DNA of 64,000 nt from Puniceicoccaceae bacterium K14 (GTDB lineage: Bacteria > Verrucomicrobiota > Verrucomicrobiia > Opitutales > Opitutaceae), in the NCBI GenBank assembly GCA_022538095.1, contig JAKYXN010000002.1, positions 1-64,000 of the forward strand, given 5' to 3'. Below are positions 28,170 through 36,661 of this stretch, in pieces. Position 1 is the first letter of the stretch, and every line of letters starts with the position of its first letter. A program made the translations under genes and the position numbers. A model generated the notes under the pieces. It worked only from the letters and a program-made list of their open reading frames with translations, made no database searches and was not told where the DNA came from.

Positions 28170-31100
28170 ATGAGCTATAATTTTGTTTCTCCTACAAAAC
28201 TTAGACGGCCTTTGAGGTCGGCTAGCTTAGGAATCACATGTTCCTTATGTTTGGCATTGTCTGCCGGTCTTTCTGAAGAAGAGGAAGATGAGGATGTCTT
28301 TGAACTGTCGCCATTTGCGGTAGAAGCATCAGAAGATGTTGGCTACCGTGCTACCAGTACTTTGGCTGGCACGCGGGTCAAGACTGAGATGAAGGATCTT
28401 GCGAACTCGATTACCGTTGCAACGAGTGAGATGATGGAAGACTTGAATGCGAACGATGCTTCTGCAGTCCTTCAATTTCTCGGTAATACCGAGTCGGGAG
28501 GTATTGATGGTAATTTTTCAGGTGCGGACACAAGTTCGACCTTCATTGATCATGCAGATGCGAATCGAAATCCGCAAAACTCGAATCGTATCCGTGGTTT
28601 GGCTCGGGCCGATAACACACGGAATTTCTTTCCTACGAATATTGCTTTCGATGGATACAGTATTGATCGTATTGATGTTAACAGAGGAGCTAACTCGACG
28701 TTATTTGGGTTGGGGTCGCCAGGTGGTATTATTAATCACCAAAGTTCGGCTCCGGGGTGGTCGAATAAGAATAAAATATCTATGAACTATGGTTCGTTTG
28801 GTACCCATCGATTCAATTTTAATCTTAATCGCGTTTTACTTGAAGACAAGCTAGCTGTCCGTGCGGCAGGGCTCTATGAACAGAGAGAATGGCGCCAAGA
28901 ACCGACCTATGATCGTGACAAGCGTGTATTCCTCGCTTTGACTTATAAACCGTTTGAACGGGGAAGTTTGAAAGTAAACTACGAGAAAGGGGTTGTCGAT
29001 GCTCGTCGTCCTCGAGCAAACGCTCCTTTGGATACACTTACTCGTTGGTGGGAACCGCAATCAATTGATTCCAATACGGGGGAGCGCATAGTGCATGACC
29101 CTTCGACAACGAGTTTTGGTACGATTGATCGTGACATAATAAGAGCTCCTGGAAATTGGTTTGGTCAGACAGGGGTTCTCTATTACGGGGATAGCGGAGA
29201 GCCAGATCATGCTCAATTGGCATGGTACAACTATGATGGTTATCAAAACTATTTGGTATCTCTTACCTCGGGCGAGCAATACTATCCTTCGGAAACGGCG
29301 GCAGCTAACGGTATTGTGGATGGATCATTCTGGGGAAACCAGGAGGTCGTAGATACATCGATCTTCGATTTCGTAAATCACCTGATTGAAGGGCCTAATA
29401 AAAACGAGTGGGAAGATTTTGATGTATTCAATATATCATACGATCAAAACTGGGTTTTTGATTGGGGTGCCACTGGATTCGAGCTCTCATATGCCAATGA
29501 GGAGATGAATCGCGGTTGGTATGACTTGTTCGCCGGTAATCGAGCTTATGCATTACAAATCGACATCAATACCCACCTTAACGATGGTTCTGAAAATCCT
29601 GGCTTCGGCCAAGTTTTCCTTGCGGCTCCTGGGCAAAGGCGCGACTTGCTTAATGAACTAGAAACCAAACGTGCTACTGGTTTCTTCGAATTCGACCTTC
29701 AGCATTCGGACAGTAAATGGGTTAACTGGATCGGTAAGCAGACTACTACTCTTTTCGCTCAAGACTATCAGAATGACTTCCGTCAATTAAATAGTCAAAA
29801 CCGCATGAACGAAGCCTACGTTCAGGCAATAAACGGTACGACGGATCTAAATAGCGGCCTTGGCCAGGCACGCACAATTGTCCATTTAGGGCCTGATTTC
29901 TCTCTTTTGGATACGCCAGTAGGTTCGAATATTCAGCCAGTTACTACACAATTACTGGGCGGCTCAACAACGGGGTGGAGTCAATCTGGTGGAGTTTTTA
30001 CTACTGGCATTCCTGGCGAAGTGTACGATGTTCGAGATGACGATGTTGCCTTAAGATTGATAGACGGTTTTACGCGTAATCGATCTGTGACGAAATCCAA
30101 GGCTGTGGTTCACCAAGGCAAATTTTTCGATGGTGGGATTGTCGCAACCTTTGGTGCTCGCAATGACAAAGTGGAAAATTTTGACCGCAACGATTTCGAT
30201 AGAAACGAGCTAGATATGGTGTCGTTGTCTGAAATTACACTAAATACAAGTGAAGTAGATCAAACCTTCGAAGCTGATACGAAATCGCTTGGTTTGGTGC
30301 TTCATCTTGACGAATTTGTAACGCTTCCAGATGGCATGGGTATTTCTTTCCATTGGGGTGAAGCCGAGAATTTCCAGATTGCGTCTCCAAGGCAGGATAT
30401 GTTCGGCCGAGCAATCGCCCCTCCTGGTGGTGAGACGACGGATCAAGGCGTGACGATTTCCCTTTTTGACGGGAAATTAGTGTCTCGCTTCAATTGGTAT
30501 GAATCGGCTTCAACGAATGTGTCTTTCGGTATCCCGAATTTCCTCTTTGAAACCGATAGACGTATCATTGCCTACAATACGCCGGAAGAGCTAGCGGCCG
30601 CTGGTTACGAGGGGCCGCCAGAGTTTTATAAAACTCTTACGAACTGGCAGATAGAAACCGGGGATACGGTTAACACGATTAGCGGATATCGAGTAAGTCA
30701 ATCGGGAGCTCCTTCTTTAAGCGATACACAGTCAACCACATCGGAAGGGTTTGAGTTGGATTTGACGTACAATCCGAATAGGCAATGGCGCTTTTCTTTT
30801 AACGCAGCTCAACAGAAAGCGACTCGAAGCAATCTTGGTCCTGCTATTAAAGAGTATCTCGATTATCGTTTCGATGAGTGGGTGAATGGAGCGGGGAAGG
30901 TGTTGATTGCAGATGAATCTGGTCAAACAGTTGACGTGCGCGTTTTTGACACACTGCTGAATTCATTGAATGCTTCGTTTTCTCGCGATGGGCAAAGTGT
31001 GCCGGAACTAGCGGAGTGGCGCTGGAATTTCTTGGCTAATCACAAATTCGCAGATGATTCTCGCCTGAAAGGATTTAATGTTGGTGGGTTGCTTAGTTGG

Positions 31101-31400
31101 ACCGACAGCAAGGCAATTGGGTTCTCTTACATAGATGTCGAGCAGGAAGATGGAAGTGTTATCAGAGGTCCCGATTTAGAGAATGCTTGGGAAGACGACA
31201 GTACTTATAAATTGAATCTGTTTGTTGGATATGAGACTGAGCTTACTCGGGATGTTGATTGGCGTATCCAGTTGAACCTAAACAATGTGTTGGAAGATGG
31301 AACGATTGTTCCAGTTTCAGTTCAGCCAGATGGTTCTACTCGATCGGTGGTTTACCGCGAAGGAATCACTTACAACCTGCGTTCGACCTTTTCTTTTTAG
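28170..31400 (+). CDS. TonB-dependent outer-membrane receptor, Opitutae type
   Basis: A 1076-residue outer-membrane protein. A signal peptide (ends LSAGLSEE) is followed by an acidic stretch with FELSPFAVEASED, probably the TonB-box region. The plug domain runs from about 62 to 195 (RVKTEMKDLANSITVATSEM, SNRIRGLARADNTRNFFPTN, RIDVNRGANSTLFGLGSPGG), and a 22-strand barrel extends to the terminal aromatic strand YNLRSTFSF. It lacks the carboxypeptidase-like N-domain of SusC. It would import an oligosaccharide or siderophore-like ligand. The flanking sulfatases, GH2 and GH30 make a sulfated glycan fragment likely. A palindrome shared with the GH2 leader lies upstream and a strong terminator follows. 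Confidence 0.95.
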   Translation: MSYNFVSPTKLRRPLRSASLGITCSLCLALSAGLSEEEEDEDVFELSPFAVEASEDVGYRATSTLAGTRVKTEMKDLANSITVATSEMMEDLNANDASAVLQFLGNTESGGIDGNFSGADTSSTFIDHADANRNPQNSNRIRGLARADNTRNFFPTNIAFDGYSIDRIDVNRGANSTLFGLGSPGGIINHQSSAPGWSNKNKISMNYGSFGTHRFNFNLNRVLLEDKLAVRAAGLYEQREWRQEPTYDRDKRVFLALTYKPFERGSLKVNYEKGVVDARRPRANAPLDTLTRWWEPQSIDSNTGERIVHDPSTTSFGTIDRDIIRAPGNWFGQTGVLYYGDSGEPDHAQLAWYNYDGYQNYLVSLTSGEQYYPSETAAANGIVDGSFWGNQEVVDTSIFDFVNHLIEGPNKNEWEDFDVFNISYDQNWVFDWGATGFELSYANEEMNRGWYDLFAGNRAYALQIDINTHLNDGSENPGFGQVFLAAPGQRRDLLNELETKRATGFFEFDLQHSDSKWVNWIGKQTTTLFAQDYQNDFRQLNSQNRMNEAYVQAINGTTDLNSGLGQARTIVHLGPDFSLLDTPVGSNIQPVTTQLLGGSTTGWSQSGGVFTTGIPGEVYDVRDDDVALRLIDGFTRNRSVTKSKAVVHQGKFFDGGIVATFGARNDKVENFDRNDFDRNELDMVSLSEITLNTSEVDQTFEADTKSLGLVLHLDEFVTLPDGMGISFHWGEAENFQIASPRQDMFGRAIAPPGGETTDQGVTISLFDGKLVSRFNWYESASTNVSFGIPNFLFETDRRIIAYNTPEELAAAGYEGPPEFYKTLTNWQIETGDTVNTISGYRVSQSGAPSLSDTQSTTSEGFELDLTYNPNRQWRFSFNAAQQKATRSNLGPAIKEYLDYRFDEWVNGAGKVLIADESGQTVDVRVFDTLLNSLNASFSRDGQSVPELAEWRWNFLANHKFADDSRLKGFNVGGLLSWTDSKAIGFSYIDVEQEDGSVIRGPDLENAWEDDSTYKLNLFVGYETELTRDVDWRIQLNLNNVLEDGTIVPVSVQPDGSTRSVVYREGITYNLRSTFSF

Positions 31401-31446
31401 TAAATAGGTTTGGTATAGGATTGATCCGTATTCATAGGAACAATGG

Positions 31447-31478
31447 TGCTTGGTCGCAATGGCGGCCAAGCATTTTTT
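31447..31478 (+). terminator. Rho-independent terminator after the receptor
   Basis: TGCTTGG (31447-31453) pairs with CCAAGCA (31466-31472), with an inner CGC/GCG extension, and is followed by six T residues on the plus strand. It lies in the 97-bp convergent gap between the receptor and the sulfatase. Confidence 0.9.
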
Positions 31479-31497
31479 GTGACTGAGTAGAATCGGT

Positions 31498-33108
31498 CTA
31501 CTGATCGTATCCTTCTTGGTTTGGATACTTTTCTTTGTAGTGATGTATCCGGTTTGACCAGGTGCGAACCTCGAATGGTTTCACATTGTGTTGCTCTGCC
31601 CAAAGATCCCATGATTCCTTGAGTTGGGAAACCTTTTGGGGATTGGATGAGGCGAGGTCAATTTGTTCGAAGGGATCATTTGAAAGATTGTATAATTCCC
31701 ACGGTTCGGCGATGTGACGTGAGACGAGCTTCCACTCGTCCTTTATTATTGCCCTGCTTGTTTGATGTTCGAAGAAAAAGGTCCGCTTTTCGATTTCATC
31801 ATTCCAAAATGTGGGTACGAGGCTGTGCCCATGAGGAGTTGGAATCGGGCTGCCATTGAAGCTGTCAACTTGGGTTATTCCAATTGCATCTAATATTGTT
31901 GGGACTAAGTCGGTAATATGTGACTGTGCGTTTCGAAGTTCTCCTGTGTAGTTCGCAAGCTTAGCAGGCCAGTGGACGATAAGCGGTGAACTAATTCCCC
32001 CATTGAGCGTCCATTTTTTGTAGCTTCGATAAGGTGTGTTACTCAGGTCAGCAGCAAGCTGAGAAATAAACCCGCCTTCTCGGGTTGCTCCATTGTCACT
32101 TAGATAGAATATGAGCGTATTTTCCAGTTGTCCCTTTTCTTGGAGAGTGTCTATGAGGAGGCCGATCCCGTCGTCCATTATTTCAATCATGGCTGCATAG
32201 GTTGCCATTTCTAGAATCCATTCAGTTTTTTGTTCTTTGGATAGATCTTCCCACATTGGGCGACCGCCATCGTAAGCTTGAGGATGTTTGGGTAGTGTTT
32301 TGTTTTGCGGGATGATGCCAATTTCCTGCATTCTTTTGAATCGGTTCTGTCTCAAAACGTCGTAGCCTGCTTGATATCTTTTCTTGCAACGTTCAATACG
32401 ATTTTCTGGAGCTTGGAGAGGACGATGGGGCGCATAGTGGGCTGCGTATAGAAACATTGGAGACTTAGAAAAATCGTGTTCCTCGACGTACCCTTTAGCT
32501 GCTTGCGAAATTGCATCCGTGTAATACCAGTCATCGGATAACTCTTCTTTGGGTATAAATGACTCGCCATTCAATATGTCATTTCCAGGTTGGTATGATG
32601 CTCCCCCTGTGAGTTTTCCGAAAAATTTCTCGAATCCTCGATCCGTTGGCCATGAGCCATTGGACTTGGCGGTGCCATTTTTGTTGGAGTAGTTTCCGTC
32701 AACAGTAAGATGCCATTTCCCGGCCATATAGGTCTTGTATCCATTTGTTTGGAGTGTTTCTGCAATTGTTGGGTAGGATTTTGAAAGTTGACCTCGGTAT
32801 CCGTCACGATGCTCGTCTACGGCTGTCATCCAACCCATTTCGACGCTGTGTTGATGGCGGCCTGTTAAGAGGGACGCTCGACTAGGACAGCATCGCCCTG
32901 TGTTCTTAAATTGAGTATATCTAAGGCCACTTTGAGCTAACTGATCTAGGTTGGGTGTTTCGATCTCGCTCCCCCACGAACCAAGGTCTGAGTAGCCCAT
33001 GTCGTCTGCCATGATAACGACAATATTGGGCTGCTTTGCCATTAGCTCGTTTGATGGGAAGGCTAGGATAATAAGTGTGTTTATAGAAAGTGTCAGAATT
33101 CGGATCAT
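31498..33108 (-). CDS. Arylsulfatase (S1-type)
   Basis: A 536-residue secreted sulfatase. After a signal peptide, IVVIMADDMGYSDLGSW provides Ca ligands. The formylglycine motif is CCPSRASLLTG, with Cys73 as the residue to be modified and a second Cys in the variable position. KWHLTVDG and FYLSDNGATREGG are further active-site motifs. The C-terminal TSRAIIKDEWKLVSR is standard. Its ATG overlaps the stop of the GH30 gene by 4 bp (33105-33108), so the two are translationally coupled. Together they probably attack one sulfated glycan, with GH30 cutting the chain and the sulfatase removing ester groups. Confidence 0.94.
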   Translation of the reverse strand: MIRILTLSINTLIILAFPSNELMAKQPNIVVIMADDMGYSDLGSWGSEIETPNLDQLAQSGLRYTQFKNTGRCCPSRASLLTGRHQHSVEMGWMTAVDEHRDGYRGQLSKSYPTIAETLQTNGYKTYMAGKWHLTVDGNYSNKNGTAKSNGSWPTDRGFEKFFGKLTGGASYQPGNDILNGESFIPKEELSDDWYYTDAISQAAKGYVEEHDFSKSPMFLYAAHYAPHRPLQAPENRIERCKKRYQAGYDVLRQNRFKRMQEIGIIPQNKTLPKHPQAYDGGRPMWEDLSKEQKTEWILEMATYAAMIEIMDDGIGLLIDTLQEKGQLENTLIFYLSDNGATREGGFISQLAADLSNTPYRSYKKWTLNGGISSPLIVHWPAKLANYTGELRNAQSHITDLVPTILDAIGITQVDSFNGSPIPTPHGHSLVPTFWNDEIEKRTFFFEHQTSRAIIKDEWKLVSRHIAEPWELYNLSNDPFEQIDLASSNPQKVSQLKESWDLWAEQHNVKPFEVRTWSNRIHHYKEKYPNQEGYDQ

Positions 33109-34706
33109 AGCTTAGATGCTTCTACAATTGTTACAATGGATTGGGGTGGGAGGGTAATTGTGTTTTGAATAAGGAGCGAATTGCGTAAACTAAGATTGAA
33201 TTCGCTATCGGTTAGGTAGGTTTTTCGTTTGGTGGAAGAATTCTCTTTAAGAATTGGAAGGCTAACTTCGATTGGGCTCTTCGATAGATTTGAAAGGACA
33301 CATATCATTTCAGATTTGTCTGGGGAAATAAATGCGCTCACGAGGAGAACGGTTTCGTTTTGCTCGTTGTAAACCGGAGGATGAGTTGCTTCGATTCTTT
33401 GGTAACCAGGTCGAATGAATCGACTGTAGTTTCCGAGTGAGAACAGAGATTTGGTTGCCTGATGTGTTCCGCCACTGGCGAGGGCTTTATCCTTTTCGGG
33501 TAAGAGGCGTAGGAGAATGTAGCGGTTTAAGTTATTGTTTTCGTAGGCCATGGAAGTCCAGAAAGACCAGGAAGCGACGTTTGCGTGTGTTAGATCATAG
33601 TGAATAATTTTTGCAATGAACTGAGCAACTTCCCACCCATTGCTCGGCTTATTGTGCTCAATACGATCAAGGGCGATGAGACTGTATTCAGTTTGGTGTA
33701 GCTGGACGCCGAGTTTCTGTGCGAGTGCCAATGATTGCGACCGTGATTCGACTATCGATTTTTCACTTTGGTTTGTCCAGTAGCTGTGGACTGCGAAGCG
33801 TTTGCCGACTCTTTCAATGTTGCCGAGATAGGTCTCGCTTGAAGGGTCAAAGAATGCTCGCAATTGATGGCTATGCGTATCTTGGCCTTTTGTCTTATAT
33901 AGGTTTCGCCAATCTGCGGCTTCGGGGAAGAGGATTTTAGTATCAAGGTTTCTTTCGATGAGTTCTTTGTTAAGCGCTCGGACGACCTTGAAAATTTCTT
34001 CGTTGGTCCAGGGTGATCCTTCTTGTTTGGTGGTTTTCCACTCGTATTGCGGCTCGTTGATTGGGCTGATTTTGTCGAAGCAGATTCCCTCGTTTGCGAA
34101 ATGTGAGACTACATCGCATAGAAAAGAAGCAAACAGAGGATAGTCCTTTTTATTGAGGTTTGAAATGTATCCACCGTATCCATGCGCAATACCGTTGCGA
34201 GTCATTGAAATCGGAGGGCTATTGGAAAATGCGATCAGCGATTCGACCCCGTAGTCCCTTGCCCTTTTAAAAAACCACTGTTGGCCGTTTTGCTTCGACC
34301 AGTCGTAGCTACCATCGGCATTTAGGAAGCCTTCTGTTCTGCGTGTGTGGTTTTTAATTTGGCTCGAGTCGCCCTGTGCAGCACTGCCAGCGCCTATGTT
34401 AAACCGCCAAATGGATAGGCCGATGCCTTTAGGGCTCCCTGTTGAGTCAAGCTCCTTGCTAAATAGCCTTTCCGCCATTTTCGATTTTTCTTCATGGCTC
34501 CAATGTTTACCAACGAAGTTGACATTCCAAGCGTCAGAGGCTCCGAAGCCTTCAATTGTTTGGTGTCGAATATCAGGGCTTATCGTCAGTGGAATGGGTT
34601 GGGATCCGTTTACAAAGAGTGAAGGAAATGACAGGAAAATCGTTAAAGCTGAGGCTCGAATAATCTGAAAATAATGAGGTATAAAAACGCTAGGGAATTT
34701 TTTCAT
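33105..34706 (-). CDS. GH30 glycoside hydrolase, endo-beta-1,6-galactanase-like
   Basis: A 533-residue secreted enzyme. I use the ATG at 34706, which gives a signal peptide (ALTIFLSFPSLFVNG); the frame stays open to an ATG at 34802. The (beta/alpha)8 barrel begins QTIEGFGASDAWNVNF. Acid/base Glu218 lies in SPINEPQYEW and nucleophile Glu340 in LHQTEYSL, numbered from this start. The C-terminal beta-domain ends ITLPPQSIVTIVEA. Motif spelling is close to the endo-beta-1,6-galactanase group of GH30, but neighbouring subfamilies act on other beta-linked glycans. The gene overlaps the sulfatase downstream by 4 bp. Confidence 0.9.
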   Translation of the reverse strand: MKKFPSVFIPHYFQIIRASALTIFLSFPSLFVNGSQPIPLTISPDIRHQTIEGFGASDAWNVNFVGKHWSHEEKSKMAERLFSKELDSTGSPKGIGLSIWRFNIGAGSAAQGDSSQIKNHTRRTEGFLNADGSYDWSKQNGQQWFFKRARDYGVESLIAFSNSPPISMTRNGIAHGYGGYISNLNKKDYPLFASFLCDVVSHFANEGICFDKISPINEPQYEWKTTKQEGSPWTNEEIFKVVRALNKELIERNLDTKILFPEAADWRNLYKTKGQDTHSHQLRAFFDPSSETYLGNIERVGKRFAVHSYWTNQSEKSIVESRSQSLALAQKLGVQLHQTEYSLIALDRIEHNKPSNGWEVAQFIAKIIHYDLTHANVASWSFWTSMAYENNNLNRYILLRLLPEKDKALASGGTHQATKSLFSLGNYSRFIRPGYQRIEATHPPVYNEQNETVLLVSAFISPDKSEMICVLSNLSKSPIEVSLPILKENSSTKRKTYLTDSEFNLSLRNSLLIQNTITLPPQSIVTIVEASKL

Positions 34707-34931
34707 TAAAATATTTGTGGATACGTAAATATATTGGATTACGAACATCCAAAATAGCCCGAAAGGCTTGGTATAGTCGATCATTATACTCAATACTTGC
34801 ACATGCGCTTGGGTGTTTAAATAGGAGATAAGCGTTCGAGTTTTTGATGATGGATTTGAGCGATTATCCTGTGGTTCAGAATTCTTAGAGCATCGCAGAT
34901 ATTAAATTCTGTAGGATAACGATCTAGAAAT

Positions 34932-34968
34932 ATATTCACTTGACTGTACTTGCAACTATGTGTATATG
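34932..34968 (+). promoter_or_regulatory. arsR-type promoter overlapped by an operator-like dyad
   Basis: TTGACT (34940-34945), a 17-bp spacer and TATATG (34963-34968) form a near-consensus sigma-70 promoter. ATATTCAC (34932-34939) and GTGTATAT (34960-34967) form a 7/8-matched inverted repeat spanning both elements, suitable for an ArsR-type repressor. The GTG start at 34976 is only 8 bp after the -10 element, so the message is probably leaderless. Confidence 0.65.
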
Positions 34969-34975
34969 CGGATGA

Positions 34976-35353
34976 GTGAAATTGGTCCAAATTTACAAAT
35001 GTTTTTGCGATGAGTTGCGACTTCGGATCCTTAATTTACTTAAGGATGGCCCGTTGTGCGTCTGTCATCTCGTAGAAATTTTGGATTGCGATCAGATAAA
35101 AATGTCGAAGCAACTTCGATACATGAAGGAGCTTGGCATGGTAGAAAGTTCGCGCCAGGCACAATGGATGGTCTATCGCTTAGCGGATGCAAATCATCCT
35201 CTTTTGCAGGAAAATCTTAAGTGCCTGCAAGACTATGCAAGTGATGAGCTAAGCTTTTCTGCTGATATTAAAATGAGGAAAAAAGTAATTAAGAATTTGC
35301 GTGCAGAGGAAAGCGCTTGCGCAAGTGTCTTGTTGTCTGCGCAAAGTGGATAA
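34976..35353 (+). CDS. ArsR/SmtB family metalloregulator
   Basis: A 125-residue winged-helix repressor. The start is GTG at 34976, because an in-frame TGA directly precedes it. The recognition region LVEILDCDQIKMSKQLRYMKELGM follows the metal site PLCVCHL, the CxC on helix 3 typical of ArsR proteins that sense As(III)/Sb(III). A further Cys lies near the start (KCFCDELRL) and another near the C-terminus (ACASVL). It heads a three-gene set with a Cys-rich miniprotein and an ArsP-like permease and probably represses all three through the dyad over its own promoter. Confidence 0.92.
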   Translation: MKLVQIYKCFCDELRLRILNLLKDGPLCVCHLVEILDCDQIKMSKQLRYMKELGMVESSRQAQWMVYRLADANHPLLQENLKCLQDYASDELSFSADIKMRKKVIKNLRAEESACASVLLSAQSG

Positions 35354-35373
35354 CCATTAAGAGGAAGTTTGTG

Positions 35374-35550
35374 ATGAAAGAAGAATCAGTAAAAAAAGAA
35401 TCTCCTGTTGTATCCAAAATTGAAAAGAAACCCGGCTTGTTTGGGCGACTGTTTCAAAAACTGGATAACTCAATGAAGGAAAAAGCCGATGAGAAGGCGG
35501 AGCAAGGGTCTTGCTGCGGCGATGATGGCAAGGGCGGGAAATGCTGCTAA
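35374..35550 (+). CDS. 58-aa protein with paired C-terminal cysteine pairs
   Basis: A small cytoplasmic protein starting at the ATG at 35374, 20 bp after the regulator's stop. The N-terminal part is basic and amphipathic ([27 protein letters not shown]). The tail ends [13 protein letters not shown], two CC pairs seven residues apart. The 3' end overlaps the permease start: its last codons and TAA fall inside ATGCTGCTAA. No family name is known to me. The vicinal cysteines suit binding of As(III) or another soft metal, and the position between ArsR and permease suggests a carrier or chaperone, which is inference. Confidence 0.75.
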   Translation: MKEESVKKESPVVSKIEKKPGLFGRLFQKLDNSMKEKADEKAEQGSCCGDDGKGGKCC

Positions 35551-36494
35551 GGTTTGTAGACCTGCTTGTTTACGAATGGATAGGCCTTGATCCGGAAAGT
35601 AGGCTTGGTGGGACTATTCATTTTTTTATCTATGACACGGTGAAAATCTTTCTGCTGTTGGCAGTGATGATTTTTGCTATTGGGGTGATTCGCACTTGGA
35701 TGCCTCAAAAGAATCTAAAGAAATGGATGGGCTCTGGCGGTATTTGGGGAAACCTTGTAGCTGCTCTTTTTGGCGCGATTACTCCGTTTTGTTCCTGTTC
35801 TTCGATACCCATTTTCATTAGCCTGCTTAAGGCTGGGGTCCCTTTGGGGGTGACATTTTCTTTCTTGGTTACGTCGCCGATCATAAACGAGTATTTGGTG
35901 ATCTTGATGATTGGAGAGTTCGGGATGCCGATTACAGTAGCGTATGTTTGCAGTGGCTTATTTATTGGGACGGCTTCAGGAGCTATTCTGGGGCGGATGA
36001 AATTGGAGCATTTTTTGGAGCAAGATATTATAAATTCCTCCAGCGAGGGTGAGGATGAAGGTGATTATACTTTGGGATCACGATTGCGTTTTGGATACAG
36101 AGAATCGCTTAGTGTGATTAAGCAAATTTGGGTATGGGTTCTAGTAGGTGTCGCTATTGGAGCGGGTATCCATAATTACGTTCCTCAGGAAAGTGTTCAT
36201 AGCTTAATGGATGCAACGGGAATATTTTCCGTTCCCATTGCCACGGTTTTGGGTGTGCCTATGTATGGGAGCTGCGCAGCGATTGTACCGATTGCGGTTG
36301 TGTTGTTTCAAAAAGGCATACCGTTGGGAACAGCTTTGGCATTTATGATGGCGATGGCTGCTCTGAGTTTGCCTGAAGCGATTATGCTACGTCGTGTGAT
36401 GGGGTTGGGCTTGATCGCCTTGTACTTTGCGATTGCGACCTTGGCGATTATCGCAACTGGTTATCTTCTGAATGGACTTTCTCAATTTTTGTAA
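35541..36494 (+). CDS. ArsP/DUF318-type permease
   Basis: A 317-residue membrane protein with about eight hydrophobic helices. The hallmark [10 protein letters not shown] lies near residues 80-90, within a helix-loop conserved across the family (formerly DUF318), and a second [15 protein letters not shown] half follows near 235, giving an internally duplicated look. ArsP members export trivalent organoarsenicals such as methylarsenite and roxarsone derivatives; other family members have less certain roles. Translation is coupled to the Cys-rich miniprotein by a 10-bp overlap, and regulation is probably by the upstream ArsR. Confidence 0.88.
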   Translation: MLLRFVDLLVYEWIGLDPESRLGGTIHFFIYDTVKIFLLLAVMIFAIGVIRTWMPQKNLKKWMGSGGIWGNLVAALFGAITPFCSCSSIPIFISLLKAGVPLGVTFSFLVTSPIINEYLVILMIGEFGMPITVAYVCSGLFIGTASGAILGRMKLEHFLEQDIINSSSEGEDEGDYTLGSRLRFGYRESLSVIKQIWVWVLVGVAIGAGIHNYVPQESVHSLMDATGIFSVPIATVLGVPMYGSCAAIVPIAVVLFQKGIPLGTALAFMMAMAALSLPEAIMLRRVMGLGLIALYFAIATLAIIATGYLLNGLSQFL

Positions 36495-36529
36495 AGTCCT
36501 GATAGATGCATGTTTGCAGGTTATAGGCT

Positions 36530-36640
36530 AATTGGGGGAATTTTGAGGGTTGACCCAATTGGGGGAACTTTAGACGTTTTAAGTAAAATTGCTTACCTCA
36601 ATTGATTGAGCTATTATTCCTTCCGTTGGCTTTAAAGCCA
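36530..36640. repeat. Direct repeat and 14-bp palindrome
   Basis: AATTGGGGGAA occurs at 36530-36540 and again at 36557-36567, within a GACCCAATTGGGGGAACTTT context reminiscent of an insertion-sequence end. TGGCTTTAAAGCCA, a perfect 14-bp palindrome, follows at 36627-36640, 21 bp before the next gene. No transposase is present nearby. The first may be a mobile-element scar and the second an operator. Confidence 0.4.
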
Positions 36641-36661
36641 GAAAACTAATCAAGTGTTGTT

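Noticed and set aside
33105-34802. Longer version of the GH30 gene starting at 34802
   Set aside because: The ATG at 34706 gives a better placed signal peptide, and the upstream extension adds a second hydrophobic segment without family support.
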